Shown here in pieces: positions 1 through 7,136 of a stretch of 64,000 nucleotides of DNA. The stretch's first letter is position 1; the number at the start of each line of letters is the position of its first letter. The notes under the pieces were generated by a model that made no database searches, was not told the origin of the DNA, and saw only the letters and a program-made list of their open reading frames with translations. Both the position numbers and the translations under genes were made by a program. This DNA is from Candidatus Rikenella faecigallinarum (GTDB taxonomy: Bacteria; Bacteroidota; Bacteroidia; Bacteroidales; Rikenellaceae). The stretch lies in the NCBI GenBank assembly GCA_019113395.1, contig DXHL01000026.1:1-64000 (forward strand), in the 5' to 3' direction.

Positions 1-9
1 CAGGAGTAA
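1..9 (+). other. Possible last codons of an upstream gene (Q-E-stop)
   Basis: The window opens with CAG GAG TAA. In the inverted copy of the same repeat near 40166, the matching bases CAG GAG TAG are the last codons of a surface-protein gene fragment ending ...RCVQE. I infer that the window starts at the very end of a paralogous plus-strand gene. With only two codons visible this cannot be verified from the window. Confidence 0.3.
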
Positions 10-165
10 CGAGAGGGGAATCGAAGGAGCGGGATAAGGGGGAGTAATCCGCAGGGATATCCGTGTAGGGGAAGAGGGGGAAGGTGCAGGGAGCAGCTCA
101 GGCTCTCCCGGAGGGAAGAGAGCGCAAAGAGCAGATAAACCCCAAGCGAGGAAACCCGAACACGA
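1..165 (-). repeat. Purine-rich 165-bp repeat, inverted copy of 40000-40166
   Basis: Read on the minus strand this stretch matches 40000-40166 almost base for base, sharing blocks such as CCTCGCTTGGGGTTTATCTG and CTGCGGATTACTCCCCC, with scattered substitutions and small indels. Both copies begin at the stop codon of an adhesin-like gene (inferred here, visible at 40166). No convincing protein is encoded in it. Confidence 0.85.
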
Positions 166-170
166 GAAGG

Positions 171-440
171 GTGCCGCTCGGCACTCGAACCGAACTGCAC
201 AGTCATGGCGGTACCTCAGGTCGAAGCTGGCGGGGATTGTTCCATAAGGAGCAGCCCTCTGCATGGGGTGGCTGCGGGCTGACGGTTTCTAACGAAACCG
301 TATTTTCTCAGTTTGCTACTGTCAAAATCCTACTGCGTTAGCCGAGCATCACTAGGACTCCACTGCCTCTGGTCCCGGTCTGACATAGTTTTTGCATAAA
401 CCGAATTTTTAAGCAAAGACAAGTCGGCTGAGTGCCCAAG
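171..440 (-). repeat. Structured intergenic repeat element, copy A
   Basis: On the minus strand the order is: head GGCACTCAGCCGACTTGTCTTT (from about 438), a hairpin CGGTTTC-gtta-GAAACCG (283-300), a second hairpin CAGCCC...GGGCTG (252-281) enclosing CCCCATG, then GCTTCGACCTGAGGTA (about 210-227). The same modules in the same order occur at 39527-39720, and part of them at 49258-49389. The stems differ between copies but stay paired. A GTGCCGCTCGGCAC hairpin motif lies at 171-184. Confidence 0.75.
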
Positions 441-601
441 GGTGCCGGAGTTTAGGTCCAAGCCGATGGAAACCTACTCTGTCAGTATCCCGCTGACAGC
501 AATCGGAAAAAGTGTTCTGTAGCCATCCTAATGGTGCCCGGTGAGCATAGGTTCTTTGTGCCTCTATGGTCTTGTTGAACAAGTGTAGAGAGGAAAATAC
601 C
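441..601. other. Gene-free stretch with nested hairpins, 3' of rho
   Basis: No gene is seen. A perfect 7-bp stem CTGTCAG/CTGACAG (479-499) lies inside CCGAT (463-467)/ATCGG (502-506), forming a nested structure. It could belong to the rho 3' untranslated region or be the tail of the neighbouring repeat element. I recognise no known RNA family here and see no T-run typical of an intrinsic terminator. Confidence 0.35.
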
Positions 602-2374
602 CTATTTGTTCATGGTCGCTAAAAATTCCTCGTTCGAGACCGTCCCTTCCATCTGCTTTTTGACCAGTTCCATAGCCTCGACAGAGTTCATGTCAGTGAG
701 GTGGCGGCGCAGAATCCATATCTTTTGCAGCGTATCGCGGTCGAGAAGCAAGTCATCGCGACGTGTCGAAGAGGCTGTAATGTCCACCGACGGGTAGATG
801 CGTTTGTTGGAGAGCTTGCGGTCGAGTTGCAATTCCATGTTCCCGGTTCCTTTGAACTCTTCGAAAATCACTTCGTCCATCTTGGAACCGGTGTCAATCA
901 GTGCCGTAGCGATAATGGTCAGTGAACCGCGTTCTTCGGTGTTGCGGGCAGCGCCGAAGAAACGTTTGGGTTTATGGAGCGCATTGGCATCGACCCCGCC
1001 CGAGAGTACTTTGCCCGAGGCCGGTTGTACGGTATTGTAGGCGCGGGCCAGACGGGTGATGGAGTCGAGGAATATCACCACGTCGTGACCGCATTCGACC
1101 ATGCGTTTGGCCTTTTCGAGCACCATCTCGGCCACCTTTACGTGTCTTGAGGCCTGTTCGTCAAAGGTCGAGGCAATCACTTCGGCCTTGACGCTGCGAG
1201 CCATGTCGGTCACCTCTTCGGGGCGCTCGTCGATGAGCAGCATAATCATGTAGGCTTCCGGGTGGTTGTCGGCGATGGCATTGGCTATCGCTTTGAGCAG
1301 CATGGTTTTCCCGGTCTTGGGCTGAGCCACAATCAGGGCGCGCTGTCCTTTGCCAATCGGTGCAAAAAGGTCTACCACGCGTGTAGAGAGGTTATTGTGG
1401 CCCTGAGAGGTGATGTTGAATTTGGTCTCGGGGAAGAGCGGTGTCAGAAATTCGAATTGAATGCGGTCGCGCACCATCTCGGGCTGGAGCCCGTTTACCT
1501 CAATCACCTTGACCAACGGGAAATATTTTTCTCCCTCGCGCGGCGGTTTGATAACCCCTTTGACCGTATCCCCCTGTTTGAGACCGTAGCTTTTGATTTG
1601 GGCCGGGGAGACATAAACATCGTCCGGCGAGTTCAGATAGTTGTAGTCGGCTGACCGCAGAAAACCGTATCCGTCCGGCATCACTTCCAATACTCCGATG
1701 CAGTCGATAATCCCCAGAAAATCGTTTTGGTGGTCGATTTTGCGGGGTTGCGGCGGCGTGGATTGCGGGTTTTGGCTCTGATTGGCATTTTGCCGTTGGG
1801 GAGCGTTGCCGTTTTCGTCAGCAGTTGCCGAAGTATTGTTGGGGTGTCCCGTATTGGCCTGGTTGTTTTGACGGCGGTTGCGGTTCCCGTAACGCCCGCC
1901 GCTTTGCTGATAGCGTTCGGTATTCTTTTCGGGGCTGGCGCTATAGGTCGGTGTAGCGGGAGCTGTGGGCTCGGCCACGGAGGGCGCAGATTGAGTTTGC
2001 GATGTTGCGGTTACCTCAGGTTTGGCCGTGTCCGTTGTGGGTGTGGGTTGCTCCCCGCTGTTGTCACCTGTCATGCGGCGACGGCGACGACGAGTGCCGT
2101 TGTTGGAGGGGATTTGTGCCGTTGGGCTGTTCTTTTCCTCTTCCGTTTGTGCAGGAGATGGTTTGGACTGAGGCGCAGGGACGATGGGGGCTTGAGTTGT
2201 TGAGGGAGCGGAGGAGGTCTCCACGGCAGGAGTTTCTGCTGCATGGGCAGCAAGCAGACGATTTATCAGTTCCTGTTTTTTGACATATTTTTTCCCGGTC
2301 ACTACACCGGCGGCTTCGGCCATCGAACGTAATTCGCTTAGCGACAGACGTTCCAAAGTCTCTTTATTCTGCAT
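602..2374 (-). CDS. rho: Transcription termination factor Rho with long disordered insert
   Basis: Rho is a hexameric RNA-dependent ATPase and translocase that ends transcription. This protein has 590 residues, against about 420 in E. coli. The N-terminal Rho_N helices (about 5-45, [13 protein letters not shown]) are followed by a Gln/Asn/Pro/Ser/Thr-rich segment with an Arg patch (about 48-216), then the cold-shock RNA-binding domain (about 219-290). Walker A is QPKTGKT (about 352-358) and Walker B lies at [10 protein letters not shown]. The start at 2374 was chosen because [10 protein letters not shown] begins the conserved first helix; 16 extra codons upstream look non-coding. The insert is typical of gut Bacteroidales Rho, where it is reported to promote condensate formation. 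A consensus promoter 157 nt upstream gives a leader of about 150 nt, so autoregulation is possible (inference). Confidence 0.97.
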   Translation of the reverse strand: MQNKETLERLSLSELRSMAEAAGVVTGKKYVKKQELINRLLAAHAAETPAVETSSAPSTTQAPIVPAPQSKPSPAQTEEEKNSPTAQIPSNNGTRRRRRRMTGDNSGEQPTPTTDTAKPEVTATSQTQSAPSVAEPTAPATPTYSASPEKNTERYQQSGGRYGNRNRRQNNQANTGHPNNTSATADENGNAPQRQNANQSQNPQSTPPQPRKIDHQNDFLGIIDCIGVLEVMPDGYGFLRSADYNYLNSPDDVYVSPAQIKSYGLKQGDTVKGVIKPPREGEKYFPLVKVIEVNGLQPEMVRDRIQFEFLTPLFPETKFNITSQGHNNLSTRVVDLFAPIGKGQRALIVAQPKTGKTMLLKAIANAIADNHPEAYMIMLLIDERPEEVTDMARSVKAEVIASTFDEQASRHVKVAEMVLEKAKRMVECGHDVVIFLDSITRLARAYNTVQPASGKVLSGGVDANALHKPKRFFGAARNTEERGSLTIIATALIDTGSKMDEVIFEEFKGTGNMELQLDRKLSNKRIYPSVDITASSTRRDDLLLDRDTLQKIWILRRHLTDMNSVEAMELVKKQMEGTVSNEEFLATMNK

Positions 2375-2530
2375 ACGAAAGTGAAAAATCCAGGGAGTGG
2401 GTGACCCGACCGCGACGTGCACAGATTGTGTGAACCGATGCGGAGGTCGTGTGTGAATCCCGTAAAAATCAGAAGATTAGTTGGGGTAAAGAGGTGCCGG
2501 TCGATCATAATATCCCGACCAATCGCAGTC

Positions 2531-2561
2531 CAAAGGTAAATACTTTTTCGGTGATTGCAAA
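2531..2561 (-). promoter_or_regulatory. rho promoter (TTTG-N19-TACCTTTG)
   Basis: On the minus strand TTTG (2558-2561) is followed after exactly 19 bases by TACCTTTG (2531-2538), a full match to the Bacteroidota primary sigma promoter. Transcription should start near 2525, leaving a leader of about 150 nt before rho. Confidence 0.75.
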
Positions 2562-2591
2562 TTTGTGTGCAGCAAATTGAGTGCCGAAAAA

Positions 2592-3350
2592 TTAACCTTC
2601 GGCCGGGAAGAGCCGCAGAATACGTTGCAGGTCTTCGGGGGTGTCGATGGCGTGGCTTTCGAGGGTGGTCACGGCCGTGCGGATGCGGTAGCCGTTTTCC
2701 AGCCAGCGGAGCTGTTCGAGCGATTCGGCTTTTTCGAGCGGCGAGGCGGGCAGGCGGGTGATGGTTCGAAGCACCTCGCTGCGGTAGGCGTAGAGGCCGA
2801 TGTGTTTGTAGTAGGTGTGTCGGGCCTGCCACTCTTCGCGGGGGACGCCGCGCAGGAAGGGAATGACGCTGCGGCTGAAGCAGAGCGCGTCGCCCGAGGC
2901 CGACAGGACGACTTTGGGTGAGTTTTCGTTAAAAATATTCTCTTCGGGGGTGAAGGGTTTGACCAGGGTGGCGATTTGCGTCTCGGGGTCGTCGAAGCAG
3001 CCGCGAATCTGTTGCAGTTGTTCGGCGGCAATGAAGGGCTCGTCGCCCTGGATGTTTACCACGACATCAAACGTGCGGCCTGTCAGCTGTTCAGCGGTGT
3101 CGAGGGCTTCGGCGCAGCGGTCGGTACCCGAGCGGTGGGTGGTGGAGGTCATGATGACGCGTCCGCCGAAAGCCTGTACGGCCGATTCGATGCGCGTGTC
3201 GTCGGTGGCCACGTAGCAGTCGTCGCCGAAGACCGAAACACACCGTTCGTAGACGCGGTGAATCATCGCTTTGCCGTGGATATCGGCCAGGGGTTTGCCC
3301 GGGAAGCGGCTCGAGGCGTAGCGAGCTGGAATCAATGCTAAGAAGTTCAT
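2592..3350 (-). CDS. kdsB: 3-deoxy-manno-octulosonate cytidylyltransferase (KdsB)
   Basis: KdsB activates Kdo with CTP to CMP-Kdo in the cytoplasm, the donor for LPS inner-core synthesis. The 252-residue length is standard. The N-terminal nucleotide-binding signature PARYASSRFPGKPL (residues 8-21) is intact, and NIQGDEPFI (about 97-105) matches the conserved metal/sugar-binding segment. The gene lies upstream of rho on the same strand, but rho has its own promoter in the 217-bp gap, so the two are probably transcribed separately. It is divergent from the acyl-CoA reductase gene at 3439. The start at 3350 gives the canonical N-terminus MNFLALIPAR. Confidence 0.97.
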   Translation of the reverse strand: MNFLALIPARYASSRFPGKPLADIHGKAMIHRVYERCVSVFGDDCYVATDDTRIESAVQAFGGRVIMTSTTHRSGTDRCAEALDTAEQLTGRTFDVVVNIQGDEPFIAAEQLQQIRGCFDDPETQIATLVKPFTPEENIFNENSPKVVLSASGDALCFSRSVIPFLRGVPREEWQARHTYYKHIGLYAYRSEVLRTITRLPASPLEKAESLEQLRWLENGYRIRTAVTTLESHAIDTPEDLQRILRLFPAEG

Positions 3351-3438
3351 GGTTTTTCGCTATTTTTAACCGAATTATTGCGCAAGCATGGCACGGCAGA
3401 ACGCTGCGTGTCAATGCGAGCCTAAAAGTATAAAAAAG

Positions 3439-4473
3439 ATGCAAGATTGGAATATAGCGCCGTTGGAACGGTTGGGGAATGCTTTTGCGGGTGAGGAGTG
3501 GGAGCGAGCGGTGGCAGCGGCCGGGGGGCGGAACAGTTGGTTTACGCGGGGACAGGTGGAGCGTGCCGTGGCGGCCGTTCGGCGCGGCATGTTCGCGCCG
3601 AACCGCCTGCGGGAGTGGCTGGCGGCTTATCGGAAGCCTGCGGCGTGGCAGCCGGTTACGGTCGGAGTGGTGACAGCGGGTAACCTGCCGCTGGTCGGTC
3701 TGGCCGACCTGGCGGCAGCCGTGGCCGTAGGACATCGGGTGGTGGTGAAGCCCTCGTCGAAAGACCGTCCGCTGACGGAGTTTGTGGTCGGGCGCTTGCG
3801 GGAGGAGGGGGCGGCCATGGAGGTAGTAGAAAAGTTGGAGGCGGACGGCGTGGACGGGGTGATTGCCACGGGGGGCGATGCGGCACGCGAGGCGTTCGAG
3901 CGGGAGTTTCGCGGGATTCCTGCCCTGCTGCGGGGTAGTCGCCTGAGTGCCGCCGTGCTGAACGGCACCGAGAGCGAAGCGCAACTGGCCGGGCTGGCCG
4001 AGGACATGTTCCTCTACTGGGGGCTCGGGTGCCGCAGCGTCACACGGCTCTGGGTGCCCCGGGGATACGATACGAAGGCGTTGGCCGAAAGGCTGCGGCT
4101 CCACCTGCCCTTTGCCGAGGACGAGGCGGTGCAATATCGCTCCTGCTACCGTTATGCGCGGGCGATGGCGGCCATGAACGGCGAAACATGGGTGGATGGC
4201 GGGGCGTTCGTGCTGCGACAAGTGGCGGCGAGCGCGCCGCCGATGGCGCCAAAGCTCGCCGAAGTGGAGTGGTCGGAGTATGTATCCGTGGAGGAGGTGG
4301 CCGCGTGGCTGGCGCTGCATGAATCCCGCCTGCAATGCGTGTCGGGCGAGGCGCCCGACACTTTCCCGCGGCGTGTGGCCCTGGGACAGACACAGCACCC
4401 CCGCTGGACCGACTATGCCGACGGAGTTGATACCGTGGCCTTCCTGCTCTCGTTGCAACCCAAAGAGCGATAA
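3439..4473 (+). CDS. LuxC-family acyl-CoA reductase
   Basis: A 344-residue cytoplasmic protein of the acyl-CoA reductase (LuxC-like, aldehyde-dehydrogenase fold) family. VGVVTAGNLPLVG (about 75-87) resembles the dinucleotide-binding loop, and Cys198 in GLGCRS sits where the family has its catalytic cysteine. Members reduce acyl-CoA or acyl thioesters to aldehydes with NAD(P)H; the physiological substrate in Bacteroidota is not known to me. The start at 3439 (MQDWNIAPLERLG) is preferred over a start 51 bp upstream, whose leader reads as low-quality coding. The gene is divergent from kdsB and shows no clear operon partner. Confidence 0.8.
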   Translation: MQDWNIAPLERLGNAFAGEEWERAVAAAGGRNSWFTRGQVERAVAAVRRGMFAPNRLREWLAAYRKPAAWQPVTVGVVTAGNLPLVGLADLAAAVAVGHRVVVKPSSKDRPLTEFVVGRLREEGAAMEVVEKLEADGVDGVIATGGDAAREAFEREFRGIPALLRGSRLSAAVLNGTESEAQLAGLAEDMFLYWGLGCRSVTRLWVPRGYDTKALAERLRLHLPFAEDEAVQYRSCYRYARAMAAMNGETWVDGGAFVLRQVAASAPPMAPKLAEVEWSEYVSVEEVAAWLALHESRLQCVSGEAPDTFPRRVALGQTQHPRWTDYADGVDTVAFLLSLQPKER

Positions 4474-4481
4474 AATCACCC

Positions 4482-4512
4482 TTGGGATATTGAGGCATTA
4501 TGCCTAACTTTG
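4482..4512 (+). promoter_or_regulatory. Promoter of the 99-residue gene
   Basis: TTG (4482-4484) and TAACTTTG (4505-4512) are separated by 20 bases. Transcription would start about 25 nt before the ATG at 4546, the usual Bacteroidota spacing. Confidence 0.6.
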
Positions 4513-4545
4513 TTCTTTAAGTGAAACCAATTCAAACAACTCAAT

Positions 4546-4845
4546 ATGGCAAGTATTCGTAACCTGAAGAAAGACCTCACCTACCTGGTGAACGAAGTGA
4601 TTTCGGATGCCTATGTGGCACTCTATTTCCAACCGGAATCGGCACGCGATGCGATTTTTGACATTGTGGGCAAAGCCGCTGACCTGAACAACACGCTGCT
4701 GGACCGCATCAACCACCCGGTCGAAAAACACAACCCTTCGCTCGTGCGCAAACACTATGCCCAGATTCGCCGCGAGATGACCGAAGGGGTCGAAACGCTC
4801 TTCGGTGAGTTGAGCCAGGTGTGCAAGACGGCACAAAACAAATAA
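4546..4845 (+). CDS. Small conserved Bacteroidales protein of unknown function
   Basis: A 99-residue soluble protein with no signal peptide or membrane segment, rich in predicted amphipathic helix (LKKDLTYLVNEVISDAYVAL, then AIFDIVGKAADLNNTLLDRI). It resembles short helical proteins commonly seen as single genes in Bacteroidales, but I cannot name a family. It has its own promoter (4482-4512). Downstream, GGTCGGG (4852-4858) can pair with CCCGACC (4861-4867), a small hairpin that may partly separate its expression from the GH109 gene 76 nt further on. Function unknown. Confidence 0.8.
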   Translation: MASIRNLKKDLTYLVNEVISDAYVALYFQPESARDAIFDIVGKAADLNNTLLDRINHPVEKHNPSLVRKHYAQIRREMTEGVETLFGELSQVCKTAQNK

Positions 4846-4921
4846 ACTGTCGGTCGGGTTCCCGACCTGCCACAAAAGATTAACTCAATAACCCAAACTA
4901 CAAACCTCAAACAACAGACGA

Positions 4922-6403
4922 ATGAAAATCAGACTGATACTCTGTTCGTTGGCGGCGGCCGTTTCGGCTTTTGCCGTGTCGGGATGCGGTTCGTCGGCTC
5001 CGAAAGGTGCCGAAGGGGTCGCTGACCATGTGATTGTGCTGCCTGTGCCGGAGCGTGAACCCGGACAAACCGATGTCCTGAACCTCGTGACCGAACCGAT
5101 GGATACGGTTCGGGTGGCTTTCGTGGGGCTCGGGATGCGCGGCGGAGATGCCGTGCGCCGCTATACCTACATCCCCGGGGTGAAGATTGTGGCCCTGTGC
5201 GATGTCTATGAAGACCGCGTGAAGGCCTCGAATGCCTACCTGCAGGAACGCGGCTTCCCTGCGGCACAGGAGTTCTACGGCGATACGGCTTCATGGCGCC
5301 AAATGGTGGCACTGCCCGATGTGGACCTCGTTTACATCTGCACCGGATGGGATTGGCATACGCCGATTGCCGTACAGGCGATGAAAGAGGGCAAACATGT
5401 GGCGATTGAGGTGCCGGCAGCGATGAGCATCGACGAATGCTGGGAACTGGTCAATACGGCCGAAAAGACCCGCAAACACTGCATGATGCTTGAAAACTGC
5501 GTCTACGACAACTTCGAAATGGCCACCCTGAACATGGCTCAGAAAGGGCTCTTCGGCGAGGTGATTCATGTCGAAGGGGCCTATCTCCACGACCTGCGTT
5601 CGATGAACTTCGCCCTCGAAGGGGAACCGGGCCATTATGCCGACATGTGGCGCCTCAAACAAAATACCAAACGGACGGGTGACGTCTATCCTACCCACGG
5701 TCTGGGCCCCATCTCTCAAATCCTGGGGATTCACCGTGGCGACCGTATGAAAACTCTCGTGTCGATGAATACCGACGAGTTCGGGATGACTGCGTATGCC
5801 AAAGAGAAATTCGGGGATACTTCGGCCTTTGCACGCACGCCGTATAAAATGGGCGACCACACCACGACCCTTATCCGTACCGAAAAGGGGAAAACGATGA
5901 TGGTGCAGCACGACGTGACCAGTCCTCGTCCCTACAGCCGCATCCATCAGGTGAGCGGGACGAAGGGTTTTGCACAGAAATATCCCATGATGGGGATTGC
6001 CCTTGAGGCAGGCAATGAAGCCCTGTCGAATGACTATCAGAACCTGAGCGGCCACAGCTATGTGTCGCCCGAGGTACTGGATAAGCTGTTGGCGGATTAC
6101 CAGCATCCGGTGATTAAGCAGGTCGGTGCTCAGGCTCAGGAGGTGGGCGGACACGGCGGGATGGACTTTGTGATGGACTACCGCCTGATTTACTGCCTGC
6201 GCAACGGGCTGCCGCTCGATATGGACGTGTACGATGCGGCCGAGATGTCGTGTCTGACGGGTCTCTCGGAACTCTCGATTGAGAACGGCAGTGCTCCTGT
6301 GGCGATTCCGGACTTTACGCGCGGTGCGTGGAATCGTCTTCAGGGGCAAACCTACGCCTTTACGCCGGCCGATGCTGCGGCGCTGGGGGTAGAGGTAAAG
6401 TAG
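4922..6403 (+). CDS. GH109-type alpha-N-acetylgalactosaminidase lipoprotein
   Basis: A 493-residue Gfo/Idh/MocA-fold protein of the GH109 type, which removes alpha-linked GalNAc (for example from mucin or blood-group A glycans) through an NAD-dependent redox mechanism. A lipoprotein signal peptide ends at VSGC (Cys22), so it is probably anchored in the envelope. The Rossmann motif VAFVGLGMRGG (about 65-75) and EVPAAMSIDECW (NAD/active-site segment) are present, as is the family-typical TGWDWHTPIAVQAM. It is convergent with the GH116/RbsD-like pair across a strong terminator at 6457-6501. The exact glycan substrate is inferred from the family, not shown. Confidence 0.88.
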   Translation: MKIRLILCSLAAAVSAFAVSGCGSSAPKGAEGVADHVIVLPVPEREPGQTDVLNLVTEPMDTVRVAFVGLGMRGGDAVRRYTYIPGVKIVALCDVYEDRVKASNAYLQERGFPAAQEFYGDTASWRQMVALPDVDLVYICTGWDWHTPIAVQAMKEGKHVAIEVPAAMSIDECWELVNTAEKTRKHCMMLENCVYDNFEMATLNMAQKGLFGEVIHVEGAYLHDLRSMNFALEGEPGHYADMWRLKQNTKRTGDVYPTHGLGPISQILGIHRGDRMKTLVSMNTDEFGMTAYAKEKFGDTSAFARTPYKMGDHTTTLIRTEKGKTMMVQHDVTSPRPYSRIHQVSGTKGFAQKYPMMGIALEAGNEALSNDYQNLSGHSYVSPEVLDKLLADYQHPVIKQVGAQAQEVGGHGGMDFVMDYRLIYCLRNGLPLDMDVYDAAEMSCLTGLSELSIENGSAPVAIPDFTRGAWNRLQGQTYAFTPADAAALGVEVK

Positions 6404-6456
6404 TTGTGATGTAAATAAATATGGCAGTTGCCCGGTCAGGGTGCTGTCCGAAAAAG

Positions 6457-6501
6457 AGCAGGCCCGACGCACTATCGAGTGCGTCGGGCCTGCTGCTTTT
6501 T
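6457..6501. terminator. Strong bidirectional terminator
   Basis: A perfect 17-bp stem (AGCAGGCCCGACGCACT, 6457-6473; loop ATCG; complement 6478-6494) is followed by T7 on the plus side and preceded by A5 (6451-6455) on the minus side. It serves the convergent GH109 (plus) and RbsD-like (minus) genes. Confidence 0.95.
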
Positions 6502-6566
6502 TTAGCGGGATGCCCGCGGCTTGTGCCGTAGGAATGGTGGACGGCTCGTGCTGCAACAACTCCCGC

Positions 6567-7133
6567 CTACAATCCCGCTGCTGCGGCTTGTGCGGCGTTC
6601 CAGTACTTGCAGTCTAACTCCAGGAAGGTGGTCGTGTAGGGCAGTGTACTGCGGCTCTTGACAATCACTACCCGATAGAGACGGCTGACACTGTCCAGGT
6701 GCAGGATAAGCTCCTCGTGGGGGCGGTAGCTGACTGTACCCTGCCCGAGCAGGCGGGCCGTTTCGCTTCGGTAATCTTCGATGCCCGGGCATACCGCCTC
6801 GGTCAGGCGTTGTGACTCGAGGTCCTGGTAGACGTGAGCCGCGATGTGCGGTTGTCGGGCAACGGCCTCCCACACGGTTGCCAGCGTGCGCTCGTAGCTC
6901 TCACCCGAGTAGAGCGTTTCGATACTCGGATTGGCCTGCAGCGGATAGGCCATGTCGGTAATCACTATCCAGTTGCGGTGTCCGAGCAGCGGCAGCCGCT
7001 CCTGCAGGGTTGTTACCCAGGCTGCTGTGGTGTCCGTCGTTGGAGTGGCGGCGGAGGGGGTGCGCTGTTGGCTGCAACCGTTTAGTCCCAGCCAACAGAG
7101 CGCGCAGCTCCAGAGTATAAATAGGCGTTTCAT
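6567..7133 (-). CDS. RbsD/FucU-like lipoprotein
   Basis: A 188-residue protein with a lipoprotein signal ending GLNGC (Cys20). The body carries LLGHRNWIVITDMAYPLQ (about 50-67) and SVSRLYRVVIVKSRSTLPYT, which resemble the conserved histidine/aspartate regions of the RbsD/FucU sugar mutarotase fold. Bacteroidales homologues with the same G-H-R-N-W signature are annotated as RbsD/FucU transport proteins. A role in converting sugar anomers is inference only; envelope location would be unusual for a mutarotase. It starts 3 nt after the GH116 stop codon, so the two genes form one operon, probably handling the same glycoside. Confidence 0.6.
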   Translation of the reverse strand: MKRLFILWSCALCWLGLNGCSQQRTPSAATPTTDTTAAWVTTLQERLPLLGHRNWIVITDMAYPLQANPSIETLYSGESYERTLATVWEAVARQPHIAAHVYQDLESQRLTEAVCPGIEDYRSETARLLGQGTVSYRPHEELILHLDSVSRLYRVVIVKSRSTLPYTTTFLELDCKYWNAAQAAAAGL

Positions 7134-7136
7134 GGC

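Noticed and set aside
3091-4479. Long minus-strand frame opposite the acyl-CoA reductase and kdsB
   Set aside because: It is a shadow of real genes; the protein is Arg/Pro/His-rich without domains, and the opposite-strand proteins are clearly conserved.
5291-6559. Long minus-strand frame opposite GH109
   Set aside because: Antisense shadow of a well-supported GH109 gene and crosses its terminator.
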